From: Golubevia sp. BC0850 | Lineage: Eukaryota; Basidiomycota; Exobasidiomycetes; Golubeviales; Golubeviaceae | Length of the DNA: 64,000 nucleotides | Reading direction: 5' to 3' | NCBI GenBank assembly: GCA_012976225.1 | Contig: JAAVVG010000035.1 | Coordinates: 62,001 to 126,000 of the forward strand | The notes under the pieces: model-generated | The model's database searches: none | What the model saw: the letters and a program-made list of their open reading frames with translations, nothing else | Told to the model about the DNA's origin: nothing | Made by a program: the position numbers and the translations under genes | Shown here: in pieces, positions 48,176-59,584 of the stretch | How the letters are laid out: every line of letters starts with the position of its first letter | Position numbering within the stretch: position 1 is the first letter of the stretch

Positions 48176-49130
48176 TTAATTAGAAGAGGCAGATGCATAT
48201 CTTTTTCCTTTCTCTTTCTCCTCGAGCGTCTTGATGACTCTTCCAGGATTTCCAGCCACAACAGACCAATCTGGCACATCTCTGGTTACGATAGATCCAG
48301 CAGCGATGGTGCAACCTTTTCCAATGGTCACGCCAGCCAGAATGGATACATTCCCCCCAATCCAAGATAGTTCTCCGATCGAGACTGGCAAGGCCCGTTC
48401 CCAACCTTCTTCCCTTTCAGTGACTGAGACCGAATGAGTAGCAGCGTAAATATGGACTGAATTGGAGAGGCGAGTGAGAAGGAAGGAAGGATGGAAAAGG
48501 TGAAATTAGATCGCTGAACTGCACATCTGTGCGATCTCTCTTGTGCTTACCGTTTGGTCCACACAGGACGTCAGCTCCAAAAGTGACTTTAGCAGCATCC
48601 AAACAAGTCAAATTGAAGTTGGCGTAGAAAGAACCTTCGAAGACCATGTTGGACCCAAAGTCACTTAGTACCAAGGACAGAATTGCAGGACAAAGGCAAG
48701 TAAGTGTCAGTCGTAGAATCATACAAAGCCCTCGTCCTTTCTAGCATTCCAAGTATTCATAGACTTACCACCAGAAAGGCGGTTCTAAAAAGATCTTCTT
48801 TACCTTCTCATCATCGACCTTGAACAGTTCTTTCAAGATCTCTCTTCGTTCTTCATTCGAGATGTCGTTCGCCCCTTTTTCGTTCTCATCTCTCGGTCCT
48901 GGTTCACTTTGGTTATACCTTCTCAGTAACTTCCTAGTATTGGTCCTGAACTTGACCAGTTCTGGATCGATGGCTTGATAAGGAAGACCGAGAAGCGATT
49001 TTTCTTCTTCGCTCATCGATGCGAGCTTGTCCTTGTAGAGCTCATCTACTTCCTTGAACTTTTGGGAAGCGGATTTGCCTGGTTTGGCAGGTAATAAGTC
49101 TGACCTTGGAAGGGCAGATGGAGCAGACAT
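48176..49130 (-). CDS. Maltose/galactoside-type sugar O-acetyltransferase
   Basis: Acetyl-CoA-dependent sugar acetyltransferase of the Maa/LacA/NodL group with a left-handed beta-helix. Exons 49130-48769, 48663-48551 and 48456-48176 give 251 residues. The N-terminal Mac domain (YKDKLASMSEEEKSLLGLPY...LVKFRTNTRKLLRRYN) is present. The hexapeptide core has DFGSNMVFEGSFYANFN, HIYAATHSVS with the catalytic His of the ATHS motif, IGELSWIGGNVSILAGVTIG, AAGSIVTRDVPDWSVVAGNP, and GRVIKTLEE. An insertion of roughly 25 charged residues (DENEKGANDISNEERREILK) lies in the linker. The upstream extension to 49205 begins at GTG, so the ATG at 49130 is used. Confidence 0.93.
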
Positions 49131-49415
49131 GTTGGTGTAAGAAAGAAGAGTGTTTGCGGTTCGCTGGCAATTTCTTCTCTTGGCTTCAAGTCCCCGGAAT
49201 CCCACGGATCATGGAATCATACTTTATCTCTGATTGAACTATTCACGCAATTTGTCAACTACAATGAGTAGGGTAGGATGCTTGCTTAAGATTTCATGGA
49301 GGGTTAACGTTTCGAGTCTAGACTCGCAGTCGCAGAAATTCATCTCGCTAGCGGGCTTTGTCTCTTCCTCCTTCACCCATCACACACTCTCTATCTTTTA
49401 CGATCCTGCCAACCG
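49131..49415. promoter_or_regulatory. Divergent promoter acetyltransferase / histidine kinase
   Basis: 285 bp between start codons. An ATG at 49264 is followed at once by a stop in one frame (ATGAGTAG) and would act as a minimal upstream ORF if transcribed. Confidence 0.45.
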
Positions 49416-52374
49416 ATGACAAAGGAGGAAGAAGAAACCATTTCAGCAGAACAGAAAATAGAAGAATTCCTCAACGAGGAGATGCCTCGAGACACTTCAC
49501 AACTCGATCTCCCACTTCCAATCCCAGAAGTTTGTCCGGAAACTTTGACGCAGACGACGCCTCTGACTCCCAAACCAGGAGTGGACAAAGCGCTCATTGA
49601 ACTCATACAGAGTGTTCAACACGAACTTCGAACTCCTCTTCATGGAATACTGGGTCTGATTGAAGGCGCCCGATTAGAGTTGAGACAGGAAGACGTCAGT
49701 TTCGTGGACCAGAAGAAGAATCTTACGAGGAGGATAGATGATCTCAGCAGTCTTGGGACTAGACTTCAGGAGCTATTAGACGACTTTCGAGACTTTGTGA
49801 GTGAAATTGAAAGGCGAAGATGATGTGTTTCTGCGTAACACTGAGGTTCTGTTTCCACTCACAGGCTAGCGAGACTATCTCTGCCAGGGAGGCTGAGGAG
49901 AGCCATGATGTCATTCCGGATGAGCCTGTAGATCTCGGAGAACTGTTAGATGAGGTGGTAAGTTCTATACGCGCAAAAAGGCAGAAGAAAAACCTCTTCA
50001 GCCGGTCTGACTCGCATCTATCTCTCTTTTCACTTCAGGCCGCTGGTGTCTGGGAAGACCAAATCAAATCGATTCAAGCTGAACAAGGAGAACACGCGAG
50101 AATTCCACCTCCTCCTGAGCTCATATTGTGTAAGTAGCAGTCGAGGATCTCTGAGAACGAACCAATTTCAACGCTTTGGTCTGACTTGGGTTTCGTCTTC
50201 CTTTTCCTCCCTGATATCCTACTTTGTGCAGCTATTGATACTTCCCTGAGAGGACGGCAGTGTATAGTTTCTGCTAAAACTTTTAGGACAGTAAGCCATA
50301 AGCTGATTCACGTTCGTATCTGAGGCTCCTACTCGCTGAAGGCCAGAGCTACATCTGAAGCTAATCGCTCTGCTCGCCCACTCTCTGTCCTCGGCCACAT
50401 CTCACTCTCTCATCGTATGATAAAATATTTCACTATCCAACAGAATGCTCTTCGATTCACCACTGGAGAAGGCTTCGTCGAAGTCACTCTAGCTCCTCAC
50501 TTGGAAGATCAGGATGGGATCTCCAAGAGCTTTATGAGGCTTACAATTGAGGACACTGGGGAAGGCATGACCAAAGGTGAGCCTTGAGACCTGTCCATGT
50601 AGGCCACCGATCTCTGAAAAGATTTGGGTAGTGACGATCTCCTGGTTCTGATCTGTCTTCATTCTCCTTCCTTCTAGAATTCGTGTCAGACGCTTTGTTC
50701 GAACCATTCTCTAAAGCCAACAAGTTCAAGTCAGGCGCAGGATTGTCGATGGCTTTGATTAGTTCCATCGTGCGACGTCTAGTAAGTGTCAAACGTGTGA
50801 GAGAGACACCGCGAGCGGCTTCGATTTCGGTTGCTAATTCTTTGCTCTCGTTTGCACCCTCCCACCTCGCTAGGGCGGATCGATGCAGATCTCCTCAGAT
50901 CTTGGACGAGGTACGGTGATCACGGCACTATTGCCTGTCAAGGAGCTTCCGGGCGAGAGAGCGGGTGCTTCGTTGTCAAGCATCGACGAGCAGTACGTCT
51001 TCTTCTGGCGATTCGAAGGTCTAGGTCTACAGAGACTCGCGGGATCTATCTCCAGTCAGCTCGCCACTTTCGGAAACCTGTACACGACGACTTCAGTCAA
51101 GAATACTGACGTCATTCTGCTGCCAGAGGAAGTCTGCTATGAATCTCTGGACGACCTAGACGAATTACTAGAGTGAGTGCTCTTTCACAGTTGCTCAACG
51201 AATCTACTTAAATCGGACCGACACCAAGATAGTACGAAAGGAGAGTGGACACTCCAGATGGAAAGGTGTGCTCAGAGATCTCTGACACACCCACCTCTTT
51301 TCTTCTCATACCACAGACAAGCAAAGGAAGGAGTCAAAATCGGTGTACTTCAAGCTCACGACGACGCTAAGATTACTACGATAAGTAGGAAGCACCAGAG
51401 CTGTGTAACTTACGTTACTCGTAAACCGCTAGGACCGAGATCTTTTGCTAGCTTAATCCGAATGGCCAAGATGCCACTCGAAGAGTCAAAAGCTCGCTCA
51501 AGAGATGTCAATTCTCAGGACAGATTGCCTGAATCAGGAGGTGAAGCTCTTGGAAGGCTCTCTCTGGGTGAGTTGAGCGTGTTTTGAGAGAAGATGGAGA
51601 GTTTACTGAACTTTCTCTCTCCTTTCAGAGACGAGTCGACCTTCTTCCCCTCAGCAGCGCTCTAAGGAATCGGCCACTTCTAGGAATACTTCATGCTCTG
51701 GCCATTCGAACCAAGCATCTCAGGGATCACTCGGACGCAGGGATCAAGACTTGATTTTCAATCCTCAGTCCACAGACGAGGTCCTGAGAGAGAGTACCCC
51801 GGCTGTGAGGATGCTCTCACCGGTAGAAATGGGCAGAGAAGATGGCTTCAATTTCAATGAGGAGAGAGGCGCTCCTCCCAAAGTCGTCGAATTCAGTGCA
51901 TTGGTAAGTACGAGACGAAAACTCTGAATTCGTCCGCGCACGACTGACCCTCCTCCTTCCTTTTTACAGGTGGTGGAAGACAACATGCTGAATATGAGAA
52001 TCCTCACAAGGATTCTAGCTCAGCTCAAGATTCCTTTCTTCACGGCAGGCGATGGGATAGAGGCAGTGGAGCAATTCTCACTTCATCGGCCATCACTCAT
52101 CTTACTAGACATCAACATGCCTCGAATGTCTGGCTACGAAGCCAGCAAGCAAATCCAGTCAATCATCAAAGCAGATCAAGAGAGCGAAGACTCGTGGCAT
52201 TTCGTAGCTGCCATCACGGCCTTGTCCGACGACTATTCGAGGTCAAAAGGACTAGACGAATGTGGAATGGACGCTTGGTATTCCAAGCCGCTGGATATTT
52301 CCAAGTTCAAGAAGAATCTTATCAAGTGGTTCGTCTTGCATGATGGGAATTCGGGCGTTGGAATTGATAATTGA
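49416..52374 (+). CDS. Hybrid histidine kinase without N-terminal sensor
   Basis: Two-component phosphorelay protein. The kinase autophosphorylates a His and passes phosphate to its own receiver, presumably then to an Ypd1-like HPt and Ssk1/Skn7 regulators. Ten exons: 49416-49796, 49865-49957, 50039-50129, 50232-50290, 50444-50576, 50678-50781, 50874-51172, 51317-51567, 51629-51903 and 51970-52374, giving 696 residues. The H-box QHELRTPLHGILG has its His at residue 69, so only about 55 residues precede the kinase core and no PAS, GAF or HAMP domain is seen. The N-box is NALRFTTGEGFVEV, G1 is EDTGEGM, and the F/G2 region is LFEPFSKANKFKSGAGLSMA, with GAGLS instead of GTGLGLS. The ATPase ends GRGTVITALLPV. 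Residues 400-560 are a Ser-rich linker. The receiver (563-696) has EDN, the phospho-acceptor Asp609 in LLDINMPRMSG, a conserved Thr in AAITALS, and the Lys in YSKPLD. Confidence 0.92.
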
Positions 52375-52966
52375 GATCTTGAGAGTTGATTCCGTCTCCA
52401 GCACTTCACTGACCCTTCATCTCTCCCTCCCTGTCTTCGATTTGTTCAATCCTAAATTATATAGGAAAGCCTCATTCGACAACAGGTCCTCTGTGCATCC
52501 CTCTCCCCTTGATTCTGGGTCCGCCACATTGTTCTAATTATCTAGACCTTTTCTGTACTTTTCTCTAATCACTTCGATCCATTTCGTTTTCTTATCATCT
52601 CATCGTTGGTCGCTAGCAGTTCTTTTGTACTACACATATTTACACTTCGGTCTCTCCATTTATCTTCGATCCTCTGGAAAGAATTGCTCTTATCTTCGCG
52701 TCCCATCTCCTCTTCCAAAAGTCTCAGATATCATGAATCCAATCTCTCTCCAGTACTGACGAGACGACACAAATAAGGAGGAGGTCCAGAATCAATTCTG
52801 AAAGACGTGCTTGAAAGAGGTAACCCCAAACTAGAGGAAAACAAACAAATAAATTGAACGCGTAGATAAGTTGACGACAGGGAGAAAGAGAGCAACACAG
52901 AAAAGCAAAATAAGGTAAGATAGACAACAAGAACACCTCCCACCTCTTTATAACATTCCAAAAAAA
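52375..52966. other. Convergent 3' flank histidine kinase / F-box-like gene
   Basis: Pyrimidine-rich on the plus side and purine-rich towards the minus-strand gene, as expected for two 3' UTRs. No gene seen. Confidence 0.6.
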
Positions 52967-55269
52967 TTAATCACTATCACTAGGAACATAAGAGCCGTCA
53001 CTAACCTCGCTTCCTTCGAAACTTAGTTCACTCTCATCATCGTTCTCGGCTTCCTGTTCCAATCTTCTAATCCTTTCACTCATACTTTCCTCATCCGGCT
53101 CAGCACTTTGATTTTCCAATTCTCTCCAATCTTTTAAGAAATTGGTTTTGCCTTCGTTGTATTGAGGAATCGACCAAGTTCTATTGAAGTTCCAAGATTC
53201 TCTAGTTCCGATCAGCTTAACCACTTCAATTGGTAATTCCCCCCTTAACTTTTGAATTTCCCACTCATTAGATTCCTCTAATTCAATAATGACTGTATCG
53301 ATTACTTGGATTTCAGGGAAGATATCCATAGTTGAGTTTTGAGATGGCTGGATTAGACCGCACCATGGTTGGAGAAGAGTAGCAGTGTTGGCGGCTTCCT
53401 TGATCTTGGCTTCACTGAGATTTCTTCCTACAGCAATTCTTGCAGCCATGAGCTTGATTAGAAGAGCGGCAGTTTCTTGATCTTTAATAGCGATGCAGAG
53501 AGTAGAAAGTTTGATTCCAACTAGACTTCCTCCTTCTTCGGCAATTGAGGCATTGAGTTCGGAACTTGGAGTCAAACGTTGAAGAAGATACTTGGTAAAG
53601 GTAGAACCATCGTTGATTGACTTGAAGGGCTTCTTTGAAGCCCAAGCTGGAATGATCTGCATGTATTCGCCATCTTCTTCGTCCTTATCTCCCAATCCGT
53701 AATCGATCTCCGAATCTCTGTTGAGCAGACTCAATCTTTCCAAGCTTCTCCACTTCTCCAATTGAGCACATAACTGTTCTTCGTTGATTCCTCCTCTTCT
53801 GACCAAATTGGCACAGATTTGTAAAGACTTGATGTTGGCTAGAGTGTCCGAGTTGAGGTTACCGTAAGGCGCTGCTTTGATTAGAGGTTTGAATCCAGCA
53901 CCGAAAGAAATGTTGGCGAGTATAGGAGCTTTGACTCTAGCCATGAAGGGAGACTGCTCGTGTCTGAAGTTCAGAGAACGAAGACATGGCAGATCCACCG
54001 GCATCGCTACAGCTAGCTGCTCTCCGTTGGTAGTAATATTCATTTGAGATGCGACCTCCCAAGAGCGAATGACCTTTGCATCTTCTCCGTCGTCGGTGTT
54101 GAGAGCAGGACCAGCTGGAACGGTCTCAGCTTGTGGTTGGATTTGAAGTTGGGCTTGAAGTTGGGCTTGCTGAGCTTGAGCTAGTGGAATGGTTCCTTGA
54201 GCGATAGATTCCGTCTCTTCGACTACAACCACCAGTTGTTGGGATGGTAAAGCTGGAGGACCGTTATGAAGAGCGTTCTGAAATCCATCGAAGAAGAACT
54301 CCATGCACGCGTCGCTCATGAGAGAGAATACCTCCAAAGTCTCCTTGCACGATTCCAAGATGCTTGCTACCTTGGCGGTGTGAAGGAGTTCTGGGTCTCT
54401 TCCTAGGTAGAGATACTTGATTTCTGAAATCCAAGCCTTGAACTCGTCCTTCTCGAGACTGTCTGGACTGAGGTCGTCGAAGACGGAGTTGAGGGTGAGA
54501 GATCTGATTCTAGCTTCTGGATGAGCCCATTTGAGAGATTGGACGACTCTGAGCTGAACGTCAACGTTACCACCTGGGAAGTGAGGACCTAGATGGGGAT
54601 TATTGGCATGAAGACTGCTGCTTGGTAGAGTCATGTTACTCTTCTTCTCTGGAAGTTCCTGAACGTCGATCAATAGAGTAACCAGCTTTGGACATTGGAG
54701 AGCTAAATTCAATAACATAGTTGGAATCTTTCTATCTTGAACCTTTCCGACTTTGAATCTCAAAATCTTCAGAGTGTTCTTGGAAGCTTGAACAACCTTC
54801 TTTAAAAGTTCTACATCCTTTAAAGAGAGCACGTTGGTGTTAATAGAGATCTCATCTAAAGGTTTTGCTGGTCTTTTGGTTAAACATGTAAGGAAGTTGG
54901 TAAGTTGGATTAAAGAAGGTCTAATGCGTAAGAAGGTTAGATCCTTTTGAGCTAAGAAAGAGGCAGAGGACCAAAGCCTGTTAACTCTTGAAGTTGAGAA
55001 AACGTCTTGAACCAGCGAGACGTTGGATAGAATTTCGATTAGGATTTCCAATGGAACTCGAGTGGATGCAGTATCCTGTGGAAAGAAGAGGGAGAAGAGA
55101 GAAGAGATGGGGGAAGTCGGGGACGGATGCGGCGTCAGCCAACACGTTACTTCTGAAAAAGACCCAACCCATCCAATTCTGGATGCGCAGATGTTCCTCT
55201 TGATGATTGAAAGGATTGATGAGACTATGCGGGTGTGTATAGAATGAGTTCACTCACATCTTCATCCAT
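52967..55269 (-). CDS. F-box-like protein with acidic tail
   Basis: Probable SCF ubiquitin-ligase substrate adaptor, assigned only from the N-terminus. Exon 1 (55269-55258) encodes just MDED; exon 2 (55075-52967) brings the total to 706 residues. After the splice the sequence reads DTASTRVPLEILIEILSNVS then VFSTSRVNRLWSSASFLAQK, an F-box pattern (P-EIL-I---LS--------S-VN+-W). The middle alternates Leu-rich segments (PKLVTLLIDVQELPEKKSNM; SLKWAHPEARIRSLTLNS) that could be degenerate LRRs, with a Gln/Ala-rich stretch (AQAQQAQLQAQLQIQPQAET) near residues 300-320. The C-terminal about 40 residues are very acidic (EQEAENDDESELSFEGSEVS). No orthologue recognised. A (GGA)n repeat lies 30 bp upstream of the ATG. 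Confidence 0.75.
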
Positions 55270-55583
55270 TTCGAGAAAGTTGAATTGGGAGGTGGGAAGG
55301 AGGAGGAGGAGGAGGAGGAGGAGGAGGAGGAGGAGGAGGAGGAGGAGGAAGGCAAGGAAGATTGCTCTTGCGTGAGCAGTCCCGCTTTTTTTACGCGCGG
55401 TCAGTGGGGTGAAAACGCTAAATCGCGGGTCCGACTCGCATCAAGTTGGTACTACATAACATAGCCTATAGCCTCCTCAAAGAATTGCATTGAATTAGAT
55501 TGAATAACCTTGCGACTGTAGCGTCGAAAGCGTGTCGAAAGATACAGGAGCAAAAGTCGGAAGAGTGACCTTCGTCCAACCAG
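55270..55583. other. Intergenic upstream of the F-box-like gene
   Basis: Promoter/5' UTR region containing the (GGA)n tract, then the 3' flank of the pseudogene. No further feature seen. Confidence 0.55.
55299..55349. repeat. (GGA)n microsatellite, about 17 units
   Basis: An uninterrupted GGA/AGG run; on the gene strand it is (TCC)n. It begins 30 bp upstream of the F-box-like ATG and is likely in its 5' UTR or core promoter. Its purine/pyrimidine asymmetry could favour triplex DNA and length variation. Confidence 0.9.
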
Positions 55584-57043
55584 TCAGTCAGTCAACTTCT
55601 CCAAACCCCTCTCATTTAGTCCCCATCCCAGAGTCCACGCCACCACTCCTCTAGAGCATCTTGAAAATAGACTTTCTTCGGCGGTCTGGAACGCCTCGAA
55701 GTCACCCGATCCTAGACGAAGAGTTAAGGTAGAGCACCTTTCTTCATCTTCATCTGTTCCATTCACTCTATAGCCTCTAGAAGAGACATTACGAGAGAGA
55801 AGCACTTCTGCTAAAAGATTGGTATCGAGATCCGAATTCTTGCTAATTGAAAGTTGAGATAGAAGAGGTCAAGATAGTGGAAGGGCTAGCCCGACTTGAA
55901 GGTAACAAAGGAAGAAGTCAATAGAGGATAAAGTACGTCTCTGAGTAGCTGAAGCTTCTCCAAAGTAGATTCTTGACGTTAGATGATTCGGAGTAAATTT
56001 TCAGACTCCGTTAAATTGTTTTCCTCCTCCCCACCTTCAGACCGGTCTTCCCACGTCAGTATTCCCAAAGATCTCAACTTCATGTCTTTAAAAGGTTCTT
56101 CTAGGAGCACTTCTTGCCAGATTGAAACGTACTTGAGACTTGGCATTCTCATATCCCACAACATTGTTCCTGACCAACGGACCTTAAGGGATCTCGCCCT
56201 CATAGTAGCCATCGATGTAAAGGTGCGAGAGGCTAGAGCTGCAGACCGAGAGAATCTTTGATAGGATCTCCGACCCATCTTCCTCATCTTCATTGAAGTA
56301 AAGACGAGAAGCCTTCAGTTTGGAGAGCCACTTAATGCTGTCCTCTGACAACCGCATTCTCTTATTGCATCTGTTCCAACGGAACATCGACCTCGAATTC
56401 AGGAAGTTGAGACCGAATGAGATTTAACCGTTCTAACTTCGGGAAGGATTGAAAGTAGTGAACAACGTCATCGTAAGGATCGTAAATGTCATTCCCATAA
56501 CTTAGATCGGGATGTTCGTAAGATTGTTCGGTTCCTACCCAAATCATAGGGAGCACGTCATTGTCGAAATTATCTAAACGAAGATCTATTGCTCTCAGAG
56601 TCCGTTTTGAGAGTTCCAGTAAAGGAAGACCTTCTTAGCTTCTTGTGCGGTAAAGTCTGCTGGACTCTTAATTGAGACCAGAGTATTTCTAGAACGTTGA
56701 GCGAACACCTCGATGATCTTGACAGTGTGCTTTGGGGTTGGTAGATCGATGTGTCTCCAGAGAGTGGACCTACTGAGAAGGATCTCCTTCCATCCTTTGC
56801 GAACGCTCATCGTTAAATCCAAGTCGATAGTGGAGAGGTAGCTGAATGTAGAAGAGACCACTTCTGAGGGGAGCTGTTCCTCTTGACATAACCTTCGCGT
56901 ACACGATGACGAAGACAAAGAGGATAGTGCGAGGAGAGCCAGAGAGCTGGTGTTCAGATCATCTGAAGCAGAGGAAACGAAGAGATGACTTCGATCGGAT
57001 TCTCAAAGCTCTTGTTTGACTGACCTTTGGCAGAGCTAGTCAT
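55584..57043 (-). pseudogene. Decayed F-box/LRR gene
   Basis: The start looks like a normal gene. ATG 57043 in exon 1 (57043-57025, MTSSAK) splices with a GTCAGT donor to an exon at 56962 that encodes DDLNTSSLALLALSS and then an F-box (EEQLPSEVVSSTFSYLSTID...MSVRKGWKEILLSRSTLWRH). Downstream the LRR-like coding continues in changing frames. One shift lies near 56620 (KKVF to LLELSKRTLRAIDLRLDN), another near 56370 (FEVDVPLEQ to RLSEDSIKWLSKLKASRLYF), another near 56195 (to SLKVRWSGTML...PSLKYVSIW), and at least one more near 55960 (to LEKLQLLRDVLYPLLTSSF). The last segment ends ...CSRGVVAWTLGWGLNERG at 55584. I found no GT-AG pair that bridges these breaks with correct phase. The product would be truncated soon after the F-box. 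An error-prone assembly patch is the alternative, but neighbouring genes are clean. Confidence 0.65.
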
Positions 57044-57495
57044 TGCTAAGGAAGAGATTGAACCGAGGATGAAAGGACGAAAGATGATGCTTGCAGACTT
57101 ATTGCAGTGCTGTTCTTCGCTTGAGGAGTCTCGTTCCGAGTCCGTCGAGTAGAGGCTGTTGATTGAGATGAAAGCTACTTGCTGGCCTTTTCTGTAGGGT
57201 TCTTGAAGAGATTAAGAGAGGAGAGGTGATTCATAGTGGAGAGTAAGAAAGGGAGAGGTAAAGCGGTGAAGATTCAAAAGTCAAAACGAGCTTCTCTCTC
57301 GAGTCTCGATGCCCTTCCAATCTTGTCCTATTGAGTTCGAGTCTGGCTCTTCTTTGAAACCTAATCAACCCACAAATAGAACAGCGAAAGATTTTGAATT
57401 GAATACTTGATGTTATTTACAAAATGAAAGGGGGTTCCGAATGTACTTGTTCAGGTGGTGATTACTTGCGACTTTGTGCTCCTTCTTGAATTCCC
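57044..57495. other. Intergenic upstream of the F-box pseudogene
   Basis: 452 bp between the pseudogene start and the stop of the small membrane protein (both minus). No gene or element recognised. Confidence 0.55.
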
Positions 57496-58083
57496 TCAAT
57501 GATCTCCTCTAGTAGTTGCATAATTATCTCTGAATTCGTCCATTCCACCCACTCCAGCTTCAAATCTAATTTCATTAGAAGCTCTAATATCCAACTGATC
57601 TGCTTCTGATCGATTGAACTTGGCTCGATTTTGCTGATCTAAGATCTGAATGGATCTCTCTAGAGAGGTAAGATCTCGAGTGAGAGTCTTTCTGGAATAT
57701 AGATAGGCAGTTGCTGATCCACCAACTGTGAGGTAAGAGGAGAGGAAATGAGTAGAACCTTCTTGGACATCGAGGTGAGTGGAGAAACCGAATGGGAGAT
57801 ATATAGACTAACCTAAAGCGGTGAAAGTACAAGTTGAAGGTCTACAGAACCTTGACAAGAGTGTATAGAATAGTATTCCACTGGGTAATCCAATGAAAAT
57901 CCCATTGATTTGAGCTTTCTTGTTGATAAGACCGACTTGAGCTATTGGTAGACGAGGTCGAACCTCCACAGACTGCTGAGAAGGAGAAGGAGAAGGAGCT
58001 TCATCGCTGGCTTGAAAACTAGAATCTCTCGTTTCTGGTAGAAATTCTGAGGATGAAGATTGAGAAGTTGATTGAGAGGACAT
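57496..58083 (-). CDS. Small two-helix membrane protein, unknown function
   Basis: Not recognised. Two exons (58083-57813, 57725-57496; GTTAGT donor, phase 1) encode 166 residues. Residues 1-50 are Ser/Gln-rich. Residues 65-105 hold two hydrophobic segments (INGIFIGLPSGILFYTLLSR and TCTFTALGVGGSATAYLYSR) separated by a short CRPS turn, so the protein is likely a membrane hairpin. The rest is a charged helix (LTSLERSIQILDQQNRAKFN) and a polar C-terminus ending TTRGDH. The start region MSSQSTSQSSSS is preceded by an adequate context. It could be a mitochondrial or ER membrane assembly factor, but nothing in the sequence decides this. Divergent from AMMECR1 with 214 bp between starts. Confidence 0.72.
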
Positions 58084-58297
58084 AATAAGCTGTAGTAGAC
58101 GTTGCAAACTAAAGGAAATGGGGGTAACAATAAAGGCTTGCAAGTTCTTCTCTCAAACTCAAACTCTTCTTTAAATTTGAATTCCACACAAGTCAGTATT
58201 CGATACTCATCTCCCATCTCTTTCTTCTATAAACCTCATCAGCTCCGGTCCACTTCAAGCGCCTTGCCTTACCTTACAAGCTCAGCTCAGCTTTTGA
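58084..58297. promoter_or_regulatory. Divergent promoter small membrane protein / AMMECR1
   Basis: 214 bp shared by two divergent starts; no specific element recognised. Confidence 0.5.
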
Positions 58298-59584
58298 ATG
58301 AGTTCTACCTTGGACTCCTACTCCTTCCAGACTCAAAATGAATCAGATTCTTCAAGCAAAGTGATTTCAAAAGAGCATTGTTTCTATTGTTTCGACGCTT
58401 TATATCAAGCCATCAAAGATTGTAAGGCTAGCTCAACTGGTCAAGGTTTAGAAGCTCACTTCGACAATCCTAATCTATCCTTGTAAGTTCTCAAGGCAAG
58501 AGTCAGATGATAAGCTTTCTCTCCCTTCTGATCTCTCGTCTCTCTCTCCTTATAAAGTCCACTCTTCGTAACTTGGAACACTTTACCCTCTCAGTCCAAA
58601 GCGTCTCCTATGGTTTCAACTTCTGCTGCAACTCCACGTCTGAGAGGTTGCATTGGCACTTTTGAACCCCAACCTCTTGAGGAAGGTTTGGCAGAATTCG
58701 CTGTTATTAGGTGAGTCAGACTTGAAGGCTTCTATGAGGTATGTTCTTGTCTATCAAGTGGCTGAGTGACAGGGCCAAAAGTTCACAAGGGGGACTGATA
58801 GGAGGTTCGGGTGGATTGCTGCACCCCTTTCCAGACTCTTGCAGAAGAGGCGTGTTGCAAATAACGCAGACTGATGAGATGGAATCCAGAATGCATGTGA
58901 TTGAGATGCTCTTCATCTTGAGACGAGAGCTTGAGCTGATCCTTATCCTCCCCACCACCTGTCACTTCATCTCCCTTTCCCAGTGGTCTCAAAGATAGGC
59001 GTTTCTCTCCCATTACTGAAAAAGAATTCCCACGTCTACAATGCGTGTGAGTGAAAAAACAAACCAATTTAGACTCTTCCATCGAGGTTGAAATCTAAAT
59101 GAATGCCATCCTTCCCTTCACATCCCCATCTTCCAGAGTTTCCCTCCTAACCAACTTCGAGGATTGTTCAGATTACCTGGATTGGGAAGTAGGAATTCAT
59201 GGTATTTATCTTCATTTACCAAATCCAGCTTTAGCACCCTCTCCTTCCAATTCCAATTCCACTTCAGACAGTTCCAGTTCTTCAAATTCTTCAGGTTCTT
59301 CAACTCCAGCCAAATCCGTTGCTAAATCCAAAAGTTTTAATTCAAAATCTTCTTCAGGTCCAACCTTTTTGACTGCAACTTATTTACCTGATGTAGCTTC
59401 TGCTCAAGGATGGAGTAAATTAGAAGCTATTGATTCTGCTATTAGGAAAGCTGGTTATAGTGGGAAAATTACTGAAGAGATGAGAAGAGGAATTAGACTT
59501 AGAAGATATCAAAGTGAATTGATTCATGTTGATTGGAAGGAGTGGAAAAATTGGAGAGAGGAGAGGGGGTTGCAAGTTGATTAA
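58298..59584 (+). CDS. AMMECR1: AMMECR1-domain protein
   Basis: Conserved AMMECR1-family protein found from archaea to humans; the biochemical role is unsettled. Exons 58298-58482, 58558-58710, 58984-59046 and 59137-59584 give 282 residues. Family landmarks in order are EHCFYCFDALYQAI, PLFVTWNTL, LRGCIGTFEPQPLEEGLAEF, SGLKDRRFSPITEKEFPRLQ, VVSLLTNFEDCSDYLDWEVG, IHGIYLHL, TATYLPDVASAQGWSKLEAI, IDSAIRKAGYSGKI, and LRRYQSELIHVDWKEW. The LRGCIGTF motif is intact. An approximately 40-residue Ser-rich insertion (SNSTSDSSSSSNSSGSS...) sits between the HLPN and FLTATYLPD strands. The exon 3 to 4 junction restores QCVVSLL. Intron 2 is 273 nt. Confidence 0.94.

Noticed and set aside
55270-55583. Possible transposon remnant around the GGA repeat
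   Set aside because: No terminal inverted repeats, target-site duplication or coding remnant; a simple microsatellite explains it.
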